From NCBI RefSeq assembly GCF_001426265.1, contig NZ_LMDG01000012.1:1-64000 (forward strand): a stretch of DNA of 64,000 nucleotides, read 5' to 3'. This DNA is from Rhizobium sp. Root1220. GTDB taxonomy: Bacteria; Pseudomonadota; Alphaproteobacteria; Rhizobiales; Rhizobiaceae. Positions 15,561-25,354 of this stretch are shown in pieces. Position 1 is the stretch's first letter. Every line of letters starts with the position of its first letter. A model generated the notes under the pieces. It was not told the DNA's origin, searched no databases, and saw nothing but the letters and a program-made list of their open reading frames with translations. Made by a program: the position numbers and the translations under genes.

Positions 15561-16883
15561 ATGGCAGATGCCCTCAAAATCGGCATTGCGGGCTTGGGTA
15601 CCGTCGGTGCTTCTCTCGTCCGTATCATTCAGCAGCGCAGCAACGAGCTTGCGGCAACGTGCGGCCGACCAATCCTGATTACCGGCGTTTCGGCCCGCGA
15701 CAAGACCAAGGACCGCGGGATCAGCTTCGGCGGCATCGAGTGGTTCGACCGGCCGGAAGATCTTGCAGCCAAGGGTGACATCGACGTTTTCGTCGAGCTC
15801 ATCGGCGGTGCGGAAGGCTCTGCAAACGTTTCGGTACGCACCGCGCTCGAACGTGGTCTCCATGTGGTGACAGCCAACAAGGCCCTGCTTGCCTATCACG
15901 GCGTCGAACTGGCGACGATCGCCGAGGAAAAGGGCGCACTACTGAACTACGAAGCAGCGGTTGCCGGCGGCATTCCGGTGATCAAGGCGCTGCGCGAGTC
16001 CCTGACGGGCAACACGATCGCCCGCGTCTACGGGATCATGAACGGTACCTGCAACTACATCCTCACCAAGATGGAGAAGGAAGGCCTTTCGTTCGCTGAT
16101 TGCCTCAAGGAAGCGCAGCGGCTCGGCTATGCCGAAGCGGATCCGGCATTCGATATCGAGGGCAACGATACCGCCCACAAGCTTTCGATCCTGACGACCC
16201 TTGCCTTCGGAAACCAGATCGCAGTCGACGACATCTACCTCGAAGGCATCACCAACATTTCAATCGAGGACATCCATGCGGCCGCCGAGCTTGGCTATCG
16301 CATCAAGCTGCTCGGCGTTGCCCAGCGAACGGAAACCGGTATCGAGCAGCGCGTGCACCCCACCATGGTGCCGATCGATTCCGTCATCGCCCAGGTCGAT
16401 GGCGTGACGAACGCTGTTGCAATCGAATCCGATGTGCTCGGCGAGTTGCTGATGGTCGGACCGGGCGCCGGCGGAAATGCCACGGCCTCGTCGGTGCTTG
16501 GCGATATCGCCGACATCGCCAAGAGCCGTCCTGGTGCGCAGCGCGTGCCGGTGCTCGGCCATCCGGCCAAGGCGCTGGAACCCTATCGCAAGGCACAGAT
16601 GCAGAGCCACGAAGGCGGCTACTTCATCCGCCTGACGGTGCTCGACCGCACCGGCGTCTTTGCAAGCGTCGCCACGCGCATGGCCGAGAACCATATCTCG
16701 CTCGAGTCGATCGTGCAGCGTTCCAAGCAGCACCTGGCGCCATCGCATCACCAGACGATCATCCTCGTCACCCACGCGACGACCGAGGATTCGGTGCGCA
16801 AGGCGGTGAATGCGATCAAGGAAGAGGGGTATCTGGTTGGCGAGCCGCAGGTGATCCGCATCGAACGCCCGAAAGAAGTCTGA
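15561..16883 (+). CDS. hom: homoserine dehydrogenase
   Basis: A 440-residue NAD(P)-dependent enzyme reducing aspartate semialdehyde to homoserine, the branch point to Thr and Met. The dinucleotide motif is GLGTVG at residues 11-16. The catalytic-domain signature is GIMNGTCNYILTKM, followed by LGYAEADPAFDIEGNDTAHK. The C-terminal ACT domain (about 360-440: YFIRLTVLDRTGVFASVA) suggests feedback inhibition by an amino acid such as threonine. The start ATG has AGGATCG upstream. In several relatives glpX follows hom, by my recollection; here recJ comes next. Confidence 0.95.
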   Translation: MADALKIGIAGLGTVGASLVRIIQQRSNELAATCGRPILITGVSARDKTKDRGISFGGIEWFDRPEDLAAKGDIDVFVELIGGAEGSANVSVRTALERGLHVVTANKALLAYHGVELATIAEEKGALLNYEAAVAGGIPVIKALRESLTGNTIARVYGIMNGTCNYILTKMEKEGLSFADCLKEAQRLGYAEADPAFDIEGNDTAHKLSILTTLAFGNQIAVDDIYLEGITNISIEDIHAAAELGYRIKLLGVAQRTETGIEQRVHPTMVPIDSVIAQVDGVTNAVAIESDVLGELLMVGPGAGGNATASSVLGDIADIAKSRPGAQRVPVLGHPAKALEPYRKAQMQSHEGGYFIRLTVLDRTGVFASVATRMAENHISLESIVQRSKQHLAPSHHQTIILVTHATTEDSVRKAVNAIKEEGYLVGEPQVIRIERPKEV

Positions 16884-17049
16884 GGCTCCGGGTTGCACGA
16901 CGGAGGTCAGATGGGGGTGGCGCTGCTGCGTCCACAGCTAACGCATCCGACCTTGCCCAAAACCGTTGTGCGCTCTGCCGAAGCCGCATAAATCTGCCCA
17001 TACCGCTCCGGTCCCGGGGCGGTGACATCAGGCGAGGCAATCAGGCGAC

Positions 17050-18855
17050 ATGATGGATATAGCCGCCGATCCGGTACAGCGTGCTTTTCTCGGGGTGGAA
17101 AAATCCGTCCTCGACAATCGATGGATATCGCGGCTGGATCAGGCCGGGCAGAACAGAGCGCTGGCGATGTCGCAGGTGCACGGAATGCCGGACCTGATCG
17201 CCCGGGTTCTGGCCGGACGCGGAGTCAGCGTGGATGAGGCCCTAGAGTTCCTCGATCCGACGCTGCGCGGCCTGATGCCCGACCCGTATACGCTGACCGA
17301 TTGCGAGAAGGCGGCCAAGAGGCTCGTCGAGGCGATCAAAGGCAAGCAGCAGGTGGCGATTTTCGGCGACTACGATGTCGATGGCGCTTCGTCTTCGGCA
17401 TTGATGTACCGGTTCCTCAACCATTTCGGCGTCAAGTCCGAGATCTATATTCCGGATCGCGTCTTCGAAGGCTATGGGCCGAACGCTGCCGCTATCGATC
17501 AGTTGATCGACAATGGCGCGCGCCTTATCGTCACCGTCGACTGCGGTTCGACGAGCCATGAGGCTCTGGCTGCCGCTTCGAACCGCCGTGTCGACGTGGT
17601 TGTCATCGATCACCATCAGGTGACGCATGAGCTTCCGCCGTGCCATGCTCTCGTCAATCCCAACCGCGAGGACGATCTGTCCGGGCAGGGGCATCTATGC
17701 GCGGCCGGCGTCGTCTTCCTTGTTCTCGTCGCCACGCTGCGGCTGTTGCGCGAGGCTGGCGACCAGCGCGCGCGCACGATCGATCTGCTGCAATGGCTGG
17801 ATATCGTTGCGCTGGCGACGGTCTGCGATGTGGTGCCGTTGAAGGGACTTAACCGGGCCTATGTCGTGAAGGGTCTGATTGCTGCACGCCATCAAGGCAA
17901 CGCCGGGCTGACAGCACTGTTTCGCAAGGCTGGCCTGGCCGGGCCGGTGACCCCCCATCACTTTGGCTTCCTCATCGGCCCCAGAATCAATGCAGGCGGT
18001 CGCATCAGCGATGCGGCACTGGGCAGCCGCCTGCTGACGCTCGAAGATCCTGTCGAGGCAGAGGTCATTGCCCAGCGGCTTGACGAACTCAACCGTGACC
18101 GACAGACGATGGAGGCGGCGATGCTGCAGGAGGCGGAGGCCGAGGCGCTTGCCGAATATGGCGACGGCGAGGGCGCTTCGGTGATCGTCACGGCGCACGA
18201 GAAGTGGCACCCCGGGATTGTGGGGCTGATTGCGGCCCGCCTCAAGGAGAAGTTCAAGCGTCCGGCCTTTGCCATCGCCTTCGATCCTTCGGGCAGGGGC
18301 ACCGGATCGGGCCGCTCGATCGCCGGTTTCGATATGGGCAGGATGGTGCGCGCCGCCGTGGACGAGGGACTGCTCGTCAAGGGCGGCGGTCATGCGATGG
18401 CCGCGGGCCTGACAGTCGAGCGCGAGAAGCTTGGGCGGCTTCGGAGCTTCTTCACGGAGCGAGCGGAAAAGACCGTGGCGGCACTGGTCGCCAACGAGAC
18501 ACTGAAGATCGACGGCGCGATCGGCGCGAGCGGCGCCACGCTCGACCTGATAGATCGCCTGGAAACCGCCGGTCCCTATGGCTCCGGCCACTCGCAGCCG
18601 GTCTTTGCGATCCCCGCCCACCGTCTTCGCGATTCGCGGCTTGTCGGCGAAAAGCATGTGAAGGTGACGCTGGAGGCGATGGATGGCGCTCGCCTCGATG
18701 GCATCGCCTTCCGTGCCGCCGACACCCAGCTCGGTAATCTTCTGCTGAACTCGCGGGGTGCCAGCGTGCATGTCGCAGGTTCGCTGGGCGCCGACCACTA
18801 CCAGGGTTCGCGGCGCATCCAGCTGCGCGTGAGCGATGCCGCGCCGGCACGGTAA
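17050..18855 (+). CDS. recJ: single-stranded-DNA exonuclease RecJ
   Basis: A 601-residue 5'-to-3' ssDNA exonuclease for recombination and mismatch repair. The DHH-family motifs are GDYDVDG (106-112) and IDHHQV (DHH at 187-189). The DHHA1 domain carries GRGTGSGRSIAGFDMG and KGGGHAMAAG, and a C-terminal OB-like domain ends the protein. Length is normal for the short alphaproteobacterial form. It lies 166 bp after hom on the same strand. Two adjacent ATG codons at 17050 and 17053 are equally possible starts. Confidence 0.93.
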   Translation: MMDIAADPVQRAFLGVEKSVLDNRWISRLDQAGQNRALAMSQVHGMPDLIARVLAGRGVSVDEALEFLDPTLRGLMPDPYTLTDCEKAAKRLVEAIKGKQQVAIFGDYDVDGASSSALMYRFLNHFGVKSEIYIPDRVFEGYGPNAAAIDQLIDNGARLIVTVDCGSTSHEALAAASNRRVDVVVIDHHQVTHELPPCHALVNPNREDDLSGQGHLCAAGVVFLVLVATLRLLREAGDQRARTIDLLQWLDIVALATVCDVVPLKGLNRAYVVKGLIAARHQGNAGLTALFRKAGLAGPVTPHHFGFLIGPRINAGGRISDAALGSRLLTLEDPVEAEVIAQRLDELNRDRQTMEAAMLQEAEAEALAEYGDGEGASVIVTAHEKWHPGIVGLIAARLKEKFKRPAFAIAFDPSGRGTGSGRSIAGFDMGRMVRAAVDEGLLVKGGGHAMAAGLTVEREKLGRLRSFFTERAEKTVAALVANETLKIDGAIGASGATLDLIDRLETAGPYGSGHSQPVFAIPAHRLRDSRLVGEKHVKVTLEAMDGARLDGIAFRAADTQLGNLLLNSRGASVHVAGSLGADHYQGSRRIQLRVSDAAPAR

Positions 18856-18896
18856 GGTAGGTCAGTGGACGCGCAACGCATTGGTCAGCAGCCGCA

Positions 18897-20141
18897 TCAG
18901 ATAACGATGTGCTGCGTCAGGTCGCTTTCGATGAAGATCATGTTGGGTTTGTAGCCGAGCTCGAGGAATTTTTCGCGGCGTTCCATATCGGCAGCGAAGA
19001 TTATCGTGCTCTCAATACCCGGCTGCGCACTTTCATCCAGTTCCGAGGTAACCTCGATTTCCGCTGCCAGACCGACATCGCGAAGAAGTTCGGTAATCAA
19101 CGCCGGATCAGCCATTCCGCTGAGAACGAGCCGATCTACCCCGGCGGTTGCACTCACCTGGTAGGCGAGCGTCTGCATCGCGACCAGCATTGGGAACGAT
19201 TCGCGGAGCGCCGCGACTTCCGGATGGTCGGCCATGCCACCAAGTGCGATACGCGTATAGAGTTCGTATGCCTTGACGAAATCCTTGCGCGCCGCCCAGA
19301 AACGTAAGGCAACGACCATGCGGTTCAGCGTGAATACCCTGCACATCTCTTCGTAAATGGCGCGCGATTCCGGCCCCGTGCTGAGCTTTCCGCGCTTGGC
19401 GGCCATATAGAGGAAGTACTCAAGCCCGCCGCGATACCTGTCCCACGCGACCATGACCTCTTCGTTGCCGTTCTGGGAGCGGCTGGGCGCCAGCTTCGAG
19501 TTGACGACAGAGCGATAGAAAGGCTGTTTGAGGAAGGCAACGGCACCTTGATCCAGCACATGTGCGAGATAGGCAAAGTAGCAGAAGCAGAAGTCGCGCG
19601 GAACCCATGCCGATCTGAGTGCCGAAGATCGGTAGATCGCGATTTCCGGAAATATATGCCGCTCGAAGACGAACTGAAACACTTCGACGAAGTCATGCCG
19701 GGCAAACTTGATGTCTTGATCGACCTTGTAGAACGTGTGGAGATCGCGGTCCGCGATTTCGTCATAGAAATACCAGGTGGTGTGGCAGGCGGATACGTCT
19801 GAGTTGGCATCAAGATATGCGACGGTCGCGGTTACGCCTTCCGGAATCAGGAAGTCGTCGTCGGCGAGGTACACCGTATAATCGCCAACTGCATGGTGGA
19901 ATGCGCTCGCGACATTCATATACGCCCCCCCGTTTATCGCACGGCGGAAATAGCGGATCGGAAGGCCCCTCGCGACAAACTCCTCGACCACTTGCGCGGT
20001 ATTGTCGGTTGAGGCGTTGTCCGAAATTACGATCTCGTACGGGAAGTCGAACTTGTAGGTTTCGCAGTGTTCCAGCGCGTTGCGAAGATAAGCCTCGCGG
20101 TTATAGGTCGGTATGCAGATGCTGAGTTTGATGCCGCTCAA
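18897..20141 (-). CDS. family 2 glycosyltransferase
   Basis: A 414-residue protein with an N-terminal GT-A domain: LSICIPTYNREAYLRNALEH, the nucleotide-binding acidic motif ISDNASTDNT, and the metal-binding D-x-D region YLADDDFLIP. The C-terminal 200 residues are not assigned; they are predicted soluble with FIIFAADMERREKFLELGYK-like beta-alpha units. It could transfer a sugar to surface polysaccharide. The start is uncertain: a TTG at 20141 has GGAG 9 nt upstream and begins just before the conserved strand, while an ATG at 20360 adds 73 unlikely residues. It stands alone next to tRNA-Glu, facing away from recJ. Confidence 0.75.
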   Translation of the reverse strand: MSGIKLSICIPTYNREAYLRNALEHCETYKFDFPYEIVISDNASTDNTAQVVEEFVARGLPIRYFRRAINGGAYMNVASAFHHAVGDYTVYLADDDFLIPEGVTATVAYLDANSDVSACHTTWYFYDEIADRDLHTFYKVDQDIKFARHDFVEVFQFVFERHIFPEIAIYRSSALRSAWVPRDFCFCYFAYLAHVLDQGAVAFLKQPFYRSVVNSKLAPSRSQNGNEEVMVAWDRYRGGLEYFLYMAAKRGKLSTGPESRAIYEEMCRVFTLNRMVVALRFWAARKDFVKAYELYTRIALGGMADHPEVAALRESFPMLVAMQTLAYQVSATAGVDRLVLSGMADPALITELLRDVGLAAEIEVTSELDESAQPGIESTIIFAADMERREKFLELGYKPNMIFIESDLTQHIVI

Positions 20142-20561
20142 TTCAATTGTCTCCAGGCAGGACCCGTTGCTTTCATCGCAGTGGTCGAAGGGCGCAGGCG
20201 CCAGAAATTGTGCAGAAGATGATTTCAAGGCAAGTCGACGCGCCGCGGAACTACCAACCGTGCTCCAAGTTTTCGGTTGGGAAGTGCCCCAGCAAGAATC
20301 ACGACGTTCACCAAGATCGTCTCCGCGATGGCGATGTCTGCGCGGCTCGTTTGCCGGCAAAGATCTTGATGTGACTATCTATGGAACCGAGTTGGAGCGA
20401 GGCTTGCGTTCGCACCGGTGACGGCTCACCAGATCACAGCAGCGCTATGGGAAGTGGCACGTATACAAAATTACGGGGAGATATCCGCCAGCGGAAAAGC
20501 TCGATGCGAACCAAGTCGTCCGCATGTGACTGCCGGCTAAAGCTTTGATCCAACTGAGAAG
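20142..20561. other. 420-bp intergenic region, nothing recognised
   Basis: This lies between the glycosyltransferase start and the 3' end of tRNA-Glu. It must hold the glycosyltransferase promoter, but I see no clear promoter, repeat, tRNA remnant or convincing small gene. Confidence 0.4.
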
Positions 20562-20636
20562 TGGCACGCCCTAGGGGAGTCGAACCCCTCTTCCCAGAAT
20601 GAAAATCTGGTGTCCTAACCGATAGACGAAGGGCGC
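20562..20636 (-). tRNA. tRNA-Glu (anticodon TTC)
   Basis: A full cloverleaf can be drawn. The acceptor stem GCGCCCT pairs with AGGGCGT; the D-arm contains TCTATCGGTTAGGA; the anticodon stem CCAGA/TCTGG encloses TTTTCAT (anticodon TTC); the T-arm is GAGGGGTTCGACTCCCCT. A genomic CCA follows (TGG at 20562-20564 on the plus strand). Confidence 0.95.
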
Positions 20637-20655
20637 TTCCTTCGTGGTGGCGCCC

Positions 20656-20661
20656 TTATAG
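20656..20661 (-). promoter_or_regulatory. possible -10 box of the tRNA-Glu gene
   Basis: CTATAA on the minus strand lies 20 nt before the tRNA 5' end, giving a transcript start a few bases downstream. I see no convincing -35 element at the expected spacing, so this is tentative. Confidence 0.3.
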
Positions 20662-20849
20662 CGGCAAAGCACATAAAAAATCGCGGCGAAGCCGTTTTTC
20701 CCCGCTTGTTGGGTGAAGCCGGAGTTTCGAGGCGGCTGCGGTTCTATTTTGACAAGATTAAGATATTGATTTTAAAAAATAATCACAGAACTGAATTGCC
20801 GGCGCCCCGTGAAGGCGTCGCGCAACTTGATTGCGTGAGTGGTCGTGCC

Positions 20850-21911
20850 TCAGGCGCGGGCCTCGAAAACCATGTTGAAGGGCGTCTCGGTTGCGCGGTG
20901 GAAGTGCGAGAAGCCTGCGTCGAGTGCGACCTTGCGCAGCTTCATCTCTCCCGCCTGGGCGCCGAGCGCCAGTCCGACCTCCTGCGACATTGAGGCCGGC
21001 GTGCAGATCATGGTTGACGCCCCGTAGTAGACGCGCCCGACCGGGTTAAGATTGTCCTTAAGACGGTCGTGCGCAAAAGGTTCGACGATCATCCAGGTTC
21101 CGCCGGGAGACAGTGCTTCCTTGACGTGCCTTCCGGCGCCAACCGGATCTCCCATGTCGTGCAAGCAGTCGAACATCGCGATCAGGTCGTAGCTTCCTGC
21201 CGGGAAGCTCGCTGCCGAGGCCTGCTCGAATGTGACGCGATCGGCGACGCCCGCCTCCTCGGCGGCGGCCTTCGCTTTCTCGATAGACGGCATATGATAG
21301 TCGAATCCGAAGAACCTGGATGCCGGATAGGCCTTTGCCATGAGTATGGTCGATGCGCCGTGGCCGCAACCGATATCGGCCACTCTTGCTCCGGCTTTGA
21401 GCTGTGCTTCCACGCCTTTGAGGGCAGGAATCCACTCAGCGATGAGATTGTTGTTGTAGCCGGTGCGGAAAAAGCGCTCGGTGCCGCGGAAGAGGCAGGC
21501 GCTGTGCTCATGCCAGCCGACACCCTTGCCGGTGCGAAAAGCATCGGCGATCTTGGGCTCGTCCGTCCACATCGCCTGGACAAGCTGGAAAGCGCCGGTG
21601 AAGAATGCCGGACTGTCTTCCTCCGCGAATACCACAGCCTGCTCCGGTGTGAGACTGAAGCGGTCAGTCTTTTCGTCATAGGCAAGATAGTCGGCTGCAG
21701 CGAGTGCCGAGAGCCATTCGCGAAGGTAGCGTTCGCTGATCGCAGTCTTCCTGGAAAGCTCGGTCGAGGTCACGGGCGTGCCGTCGGCCATGGCCTTGAA
21801 CAGGCCCACGTCGTCTCCGAGCACCACCAAGGCCCCGGATACGGCCGCTCCAACGTCGCCGATCAACCGGCCGACGAGAGCTTCCACTTTTTGCATGTCG
21901 GGTTGGCGCAT
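20850..21911 (-). CDS. class I SAM-dependent methyltransferase with winged-helix N-terminus
   Basis: A 353-residue protein. The N-terminal domain is about 1-90 (LVVLGDDVGLFKAMADG…SERYLREWLSALAAADYL). The methyltransferase core has motif I VADIGCGHGASTI and acid FGFDY, with IAMFDCLHDMGDP after it. This layout recalls the Rv2258c-like methyltransferases; the substrate is unknown. I chose ATG at 21911 (MRQPDMQKVEAL), which has GGAGG 5 nt upstream; the longer frame to 22013 begins with an unlikely hydrophobic stretch. It stands between tRNA-Glu and the aap operon on the same strand. Confidence 0.75.
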   Translation of the reverse strand: MRQPDMQKVEALVGRLIGDVGAAVSGALVVLGDDVGLFKAMADGTPVTSTELSRKTAISERYLREWLSALAAADYLAYDEKTDRFSLTPEQAVVFAEEDSPAFFTGAFQLVQAMWTDEPKIADAFRTGKGVGWHEHSACLFRGTERFFRTGYNNNLIAEWIPALKGVEAQLKAGARVADIGCGHGASTILMAKAYPASRFFGFDYHMPSIEKAKAAAEEAGVADRVTFEQASAASFPAGSYDLIAMFDCLHDMGDPVGAGRHVKEALSPGGTWMIVEPFAHDRLKDNLNPVGRVYYGASTMICTPASMSQEVGLALGAQAGEMKLRKVALDAGFSHFHRATETPFNMVFEARA

Positions 21912-22054
21912 GTCATCCTCCATTTGTAATGCAGGGAAGAACCAGCAATGCCCATCGTACCACCCGTGAAAGCTGGATGGAAGGAATATGAGCGCGGACG
22001 GCAGTGTCCACAATGCGGCCCCGGCGATTGCGCAGCCACGACAGCGCCGAAACG

Positions 22055-22086
22055 AAAAAACCGCCGGAGCAGGCTCCAGCGGTTTT
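22055..22086 (-). terminator. terminator of the aapJQMP operon
   Basis: AAAACCGC (22057-22064) pairs with GCGGTTTT (22079-22086) around an inner GGAG/CTCC stem. Read on the minus strand it ends in a T-run, 22 bp after the aapP stop. A-rich on one side and T-rich on the other, it could work in both directions. Confidence 0.85.
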
Positions 22087-22107
22087 CCAAGTTGCAGGCA
22101 AAATGTT

Positions 22108-22881
22108 TCAGTGCAGGATCTGGCTGAGGAACAGCTTGGTTCGCTCGTGCTGCGGATTGTCGAAGAATTCCGCCGGCGAGTTCTGTTCGACGATCTGGCC
22201 CTGGTCCATGAAGATCACGCGGTTTGCGACCTGGCGTGCGAAGCCCATCTCGTGCGTGACGCACAGCATGGTCATTCCTTCCTCGGCAAGCCCGACCATG
22301 GTCTCCAGTACTTCCTTGATCATTTCCGGATCGAGTGCCGATGTCGGCTCGTCGAACAGCATGATTTTCGGGTTCATGCACAGCGAGCGTGCAATCGCCA
22401 CGCGCTGTTGTTGCCCGCCTGAAAGCTGGCCCGGGTATTTGTGGGCCTGCTCGGGAATCTTGACCCGCGTCAGGAAGTGCATGGCGACTTCTTCCGCCTG
22501 CTTCTTCGGCATCTTGCGGACCCAGATCGGCGCCAGGGTGCAATTTTCGAGGATCGTCAGGTGCGGGAACAGGTTGAAGTGCTGGAAAACCATGCCGACT
22601 TCGCGACGCACTTCGTCGATCTTCTTCAGGTCGTTGGTGAGTTCTACACCATCGACGACGATCTGCCCCTTCTGGTGCTCCTCCAGGCGGTTGATGCAGC
22701 GGATCATTGTCGACTTGCCGGAGCCAGATGGGCCGGCGATGACGATGCGTTCTCCGCGCATGACCTTGAGGTTGATGTCACGCAGCACGTGAAAGTCGCC
22801 ATACCACTTGTTCATGTTGACGATCTCGACCGCAACGTCGGTCGACGAAACCGTCATCTTCTTGGGTTGTGCCTCAGCCAT
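22108..22881 (-). CDS. aapP: general L-amino-acid ABC transporter, ATP-binding subunit
   Basis: A 257-residue cytoplasmic ATPase that drives the AapJQMP importer. Walker A is [10 protein letters not shown], the Q-loop region is [11 protein letters not shown], the ABC signature is [15 protein letters not shown], Walker B is [12 protein letters not shown], and the H-loop is CVTHEM. I chose ATG at 22881 (MAEAQPKK), which has GGGAG 6 nt upstream; an in-frame ATG at 22896 is closer to the aapM stop but lacks an RBS. It is the last gene of the operon, followed by a strong terminator. Confidence 0.95.
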   Translation of the reverse strand: MAEAQPKKMTVSSTDVAVEIVNMNKWYGDFHVLRDINLKVMRGERIVIAGPSGSGKSTMIRCINRLEEHQKGQIVVDGVELTNDLKKIDEVRREVGMVFQHFNLFPHLTILENCTLAPIWVRKMPKKQAEEVAMHFLTRVKIPEQAHKYPGQLSGGQQQRVAIARSLCMNPKIMLFDEPTSALDPEMIKEVLETMVGLAEEGMTMLCVTHEMGFARQVANRVIFMDQGQIVEQNSPAEFFDNPQHERTKLFLSQILH

Positions 22882-22898
22882 AATTTGCTCCCTCATTC

Positions 22899-24053
22899 TT
22901 ATCGTTTGTGGCCAGTATCAAGATGGCGTTCCATGAAGCTTGAATAGCGCGACATGCCGAAGCAGAACAACCAAAAAACAAAACCGGCAAAGACCAGCCC
23001 CGTCAGCGGCGTGACGGCGCTTGCCCAATTCGCATCGCTGAAATTAAGCCGTACGATGCCAAGCAGGTCGAACATACCGATGATGGACACCAGCGACGTG
23101 TCCTTGAACATGCCGATGAACGTATTGACGATTCCCGGGATGACCAGCTTTATCGCCTGCGGCAGGACAATGAGCCGCGTCTTCTGCCAGTAGCCGAGGC
23201 CAAGCGAATCGGCGCCCTCGAACTGGCCTTTCGGGATAGCCTGAAGCCCGCCGCGGATCACTTCGGCCATATAAGCCGAAGCAAAGATCGCCACGCCGAT
23301 CAGGGCGCGCAGAAGCTTGTCGACGGTCCATCCGGTCGGCAGGAACAGCGGCAGCATGACGCTCGCCATGAACAACACCGTGATCAGCGGAATGCCGCGG
23401 ATGATCTCGATGAAGGCGACACAGACAATGCGGATGACCGGCATTGACGAGCGGCGTCCCAGGGCAAGCACGATGCCGAAGGGCAATGATACGGCGATGC
23501 CGACAAAGGACAGCACAAGCGTTACCATCAGGCCGCCCCAGAGCGGGGTCTCTACGATCTCGAGACCGAAGCCCCCATAGAGCAGCCAGAACGAAAAGAT
23601 CGGCAATGCGCCAAACAGTATAAGCGCGTTCAAGCCTTTCCGGGGCACCTTGGGGATCAGGATCGGGATCAATAGCAGCACGAAAAGAGCGCCGACGATC
23701 GTCGGGCGCCAGCGTTCGCCAATCGGATAACGTCCGAAGATGAACTGGTCGAACTTGGCGTTGACGAACGCCCAGCAGGCACCGCTCCAGCCGTCCGGCT
23801 GGATTCCGCCCTGGACCGCCGTGGCGCAGAATGTCCGGTCGCTGCCCTGCCAGACAGCCTGGATGAACAGCCAGTTAATCAGGTGCGGCAGTGCCCAAGC
23901 CAGGAAGGCGACGGCGATGATGGTTAGGACGATATCCTTCGGCGTGGCGAGCAGGTTCTTGCGGAGCCATGCCATCGCGCCTCTTTCGCCCGGAGGCGCG
24001 GGTTCGGCAGCAAGGATGGCGGTTCGTACGTAGGCGCTGTTGGATCCGGACAT
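22899..24053 (-). CDS. aapM: general L-amino-acid ABC transporter permease
   Basis: A 384-residue inner-membrane permease of the HisMQ type. It has a long N-terminal part with an extracytoplasmic insert ([20 protein letters not shown]) between the first membrane segments, then a standard permease core with about six segments. The EAA loop that contacts the ATPase is [20 protein letters not shown]. It is larger than the usual 220-residue permease, as is normal for Aap proteins. It ends 17 bp before the chosen aapP start and starts 1 bp after the aapQ stop, so it is tightly coupled. Confidence 0.93.
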   Translation of the reverse strand: MSGSNSAYVRTAILAAEPAPPGERGAMAWLRKNLLATPKDIVLTIIAVAFLAWALPHLINWLFIQAVWQGSDRTFCATAVQGGIQPDGWSGACWAFVNAKFDQFIFGRYPIGERWRPTIVGALFVLLLIPILIPKVPRKGLNALILFGALPIFSFWLLYGGFGLEIVETPLWGGLMVTLVLSFVGIAVSLPFGIVLALGRRSSMPVIRIVCVAFIEIIRGIPLITVLFMASVMLPLFLPTGWTVDKLLRALIGVAIFASAYMAEVIRGGLQAIPKGQFEGADSLGLGYWQKTRLIVLPQAIKLVIPGIVNTFIGMFKDTSLVSIIGMFDLLGIVRLNFSDANWASAVTPLTGLVFAGFVFWLFCFGMSRYSSFMERHLDTGHKR

Positions 24054-24054
24054 T

Positions 24055-25257
24055 CTATCTCTCCACCAGGGCCATCTTGGCGTTGAACCAGTTCATGAAA
24101 AGCGACGTCAAGATACTGAGGCCGAGGTAGATGACGGCCCAGATCAACACCACTTCGATCGCCTGGCCGGTCTGGTTGAGGATAGTACCGCCGACGGCGA
24201 CGAGGTCCGAAAAGCCGATGGCGATCGCGAGGGACGAGTTCTTCGTCAGGTTGAGATACTGGCTGGTCAATGGAGGGATGATGATGCGCATAGCCTGCGG
24301 CACGACCACCAGACGCGTGACGCTGGACGGATGAAGACCCAGGGCTCCCGCCGCTTCCGACTGACCCTTGGCCACGCCCCTGATACCGCCGCGAACAATC
24401 TCGGCGATGAAGGACGCCGTATAGAACGACAGCGCGAGAAACAGCGACATGAACTCCGGCCCGACAACCGAGCCGCCGGTCAGGTTGAACTTGCCGGCAA
24501 CCGGGACATCAAACGACAACGGCATACCGCTCGCCAGGAATACTAACACCGGTAGGCCCACAATGAGGCCGATCGAGACCCAGATCGTATGGAACTGCTG
24601 GCCGGTGGCGGCCTGTCGCTTGTGCGCCCAGCGCGCAGTGAAGAAAGCTGCGACGATGCCGACCAGCAGCGCCGCGCCGACAACCTCGATGCCGCTTTCG
24701 AAGATCGGCCTGGGAAAGGCGAGGCCTCGATTGTTCAGGAACATGCTGAACGGCAGGTGCACCGATTCGCGCGGTTGCGGCAGCACTGCAAGAACGCCGG
24801 AGTACCAGAAGAAGATGACGAGCAGCGGCGGGATATTGCGGAAAACTTCAACGTAGACGGTGCACAGCTTGGCGATCAGCCAGTTGCGAGACAAGCGCCC
24901 GATACCGACGAGAAAGCCGATGATCGTGGCTGTGAAGATCCCGGTAATCGCAACAAGGATAGTGTTTAGCAGGCCGACCACGAGGGCGCGAGCATAGGTC
25001 GAGTCGCTCGAATAGCCGATCAGCGACTGACCGATTTCGAATCCAGCGCGTCCGCGCAGGAACGCGAATCCGGATGCCGTATTGCTGCGGGCGAGATTTT
25101 GCGCCGTATTGTGGGCGATCCACCAGATGCCGCCGACGAGAACGATAATTGTGAGCGCTTGAAAGAAGATGCTTCGGTATTTCGGATCATATATCAAAGA
25201 CCGGAAGCTTCCGCCGCTTTCGGGCAAAGGTGTCGTGTGCACAGCCTCTTGCGTCAT
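24055..25257 (-). CDS. aapQ: general L-amino-acid ABC transporter permease
   Basis: A 400-residue inner-membrane permease paired with AapM. It has multiple hydrophobic segments, a periplasmic insert near 160-240, and the EAA loop [25 protein letters not shown] in its C-terminal core. The Aap system imports a wide range of L-amino acids and in rhizobia also affects efflux. It follows aapJ after a 97-bp gap holding two stem-loops, and it is followed directly by aapM. Confidence 0.93.
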   Translation of the reverse strand: MTQEAVHTTPLPESGGSFRSLIYDPKYRSIFFQALTIIVLVGGIWWIAHNTAQNLARSNTASGFAFLRGRAGFEIGQSLIGYSSDSTYARALVVGLLNTILVAITGIFTATIIGFLVGIGRLSRNWLIAKLCTVYVEVFRNIPPLLVIFFWYSGVLAVLPQPRESVHLPFSMFLNNRGLAFPRPIFESGIEVVGAALLVGIVAAFFTARWAHKRQAATGQQFHTIWVSIGLIVGLPVLVFLASGMPLSFDVPVAGKFNLTGGSVVGPEFMSLFLALSFYTASFIAEIVRGGIRGVAKGQSEAAGALGLHPSSVTRLVVVPQAMRIIIPPLTSQYLNLTKNSSLAIAIGFSDLVAVGGTILNQTGQAIEVVLIWAVIYLGLSILTSLFMNWFNAKMALVER

Positions 25258-25277
25258 GCCGAGCCAATTCCCCTATG

Positions 25278-25300
25278 AGCCCTTTCTGGGCTTTTTCTTT
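25278..25300 (+). terminator. stem-loop in the aapJ-aapQ gap
   Basis: AGCCC-tttct-GGGCT (25278-25292) is followed by TTTTCTTT on the plus strand, the direction opposite to the operon. A second stem, AAGCCGC/GCGGCTT (25320-25326/25350-25356), brackets the aapJ stop. On the operon transcript these stems could protect the 3' end of aapJ mRNA and lower expression of the membrane genes. Confidence 0.5.
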
Positions 25301-25354
25301 ATGGTGGAAAGGCAGCATCAAGCCGCCTTCCCAAGTCGCTGATACCGGTGCGGC

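Noticed and set aside
20562..20636. tRNA-Glu as integration site of a genomic island
   Set aside because: I found no duplicate of its 3' end and no integrase in the window.
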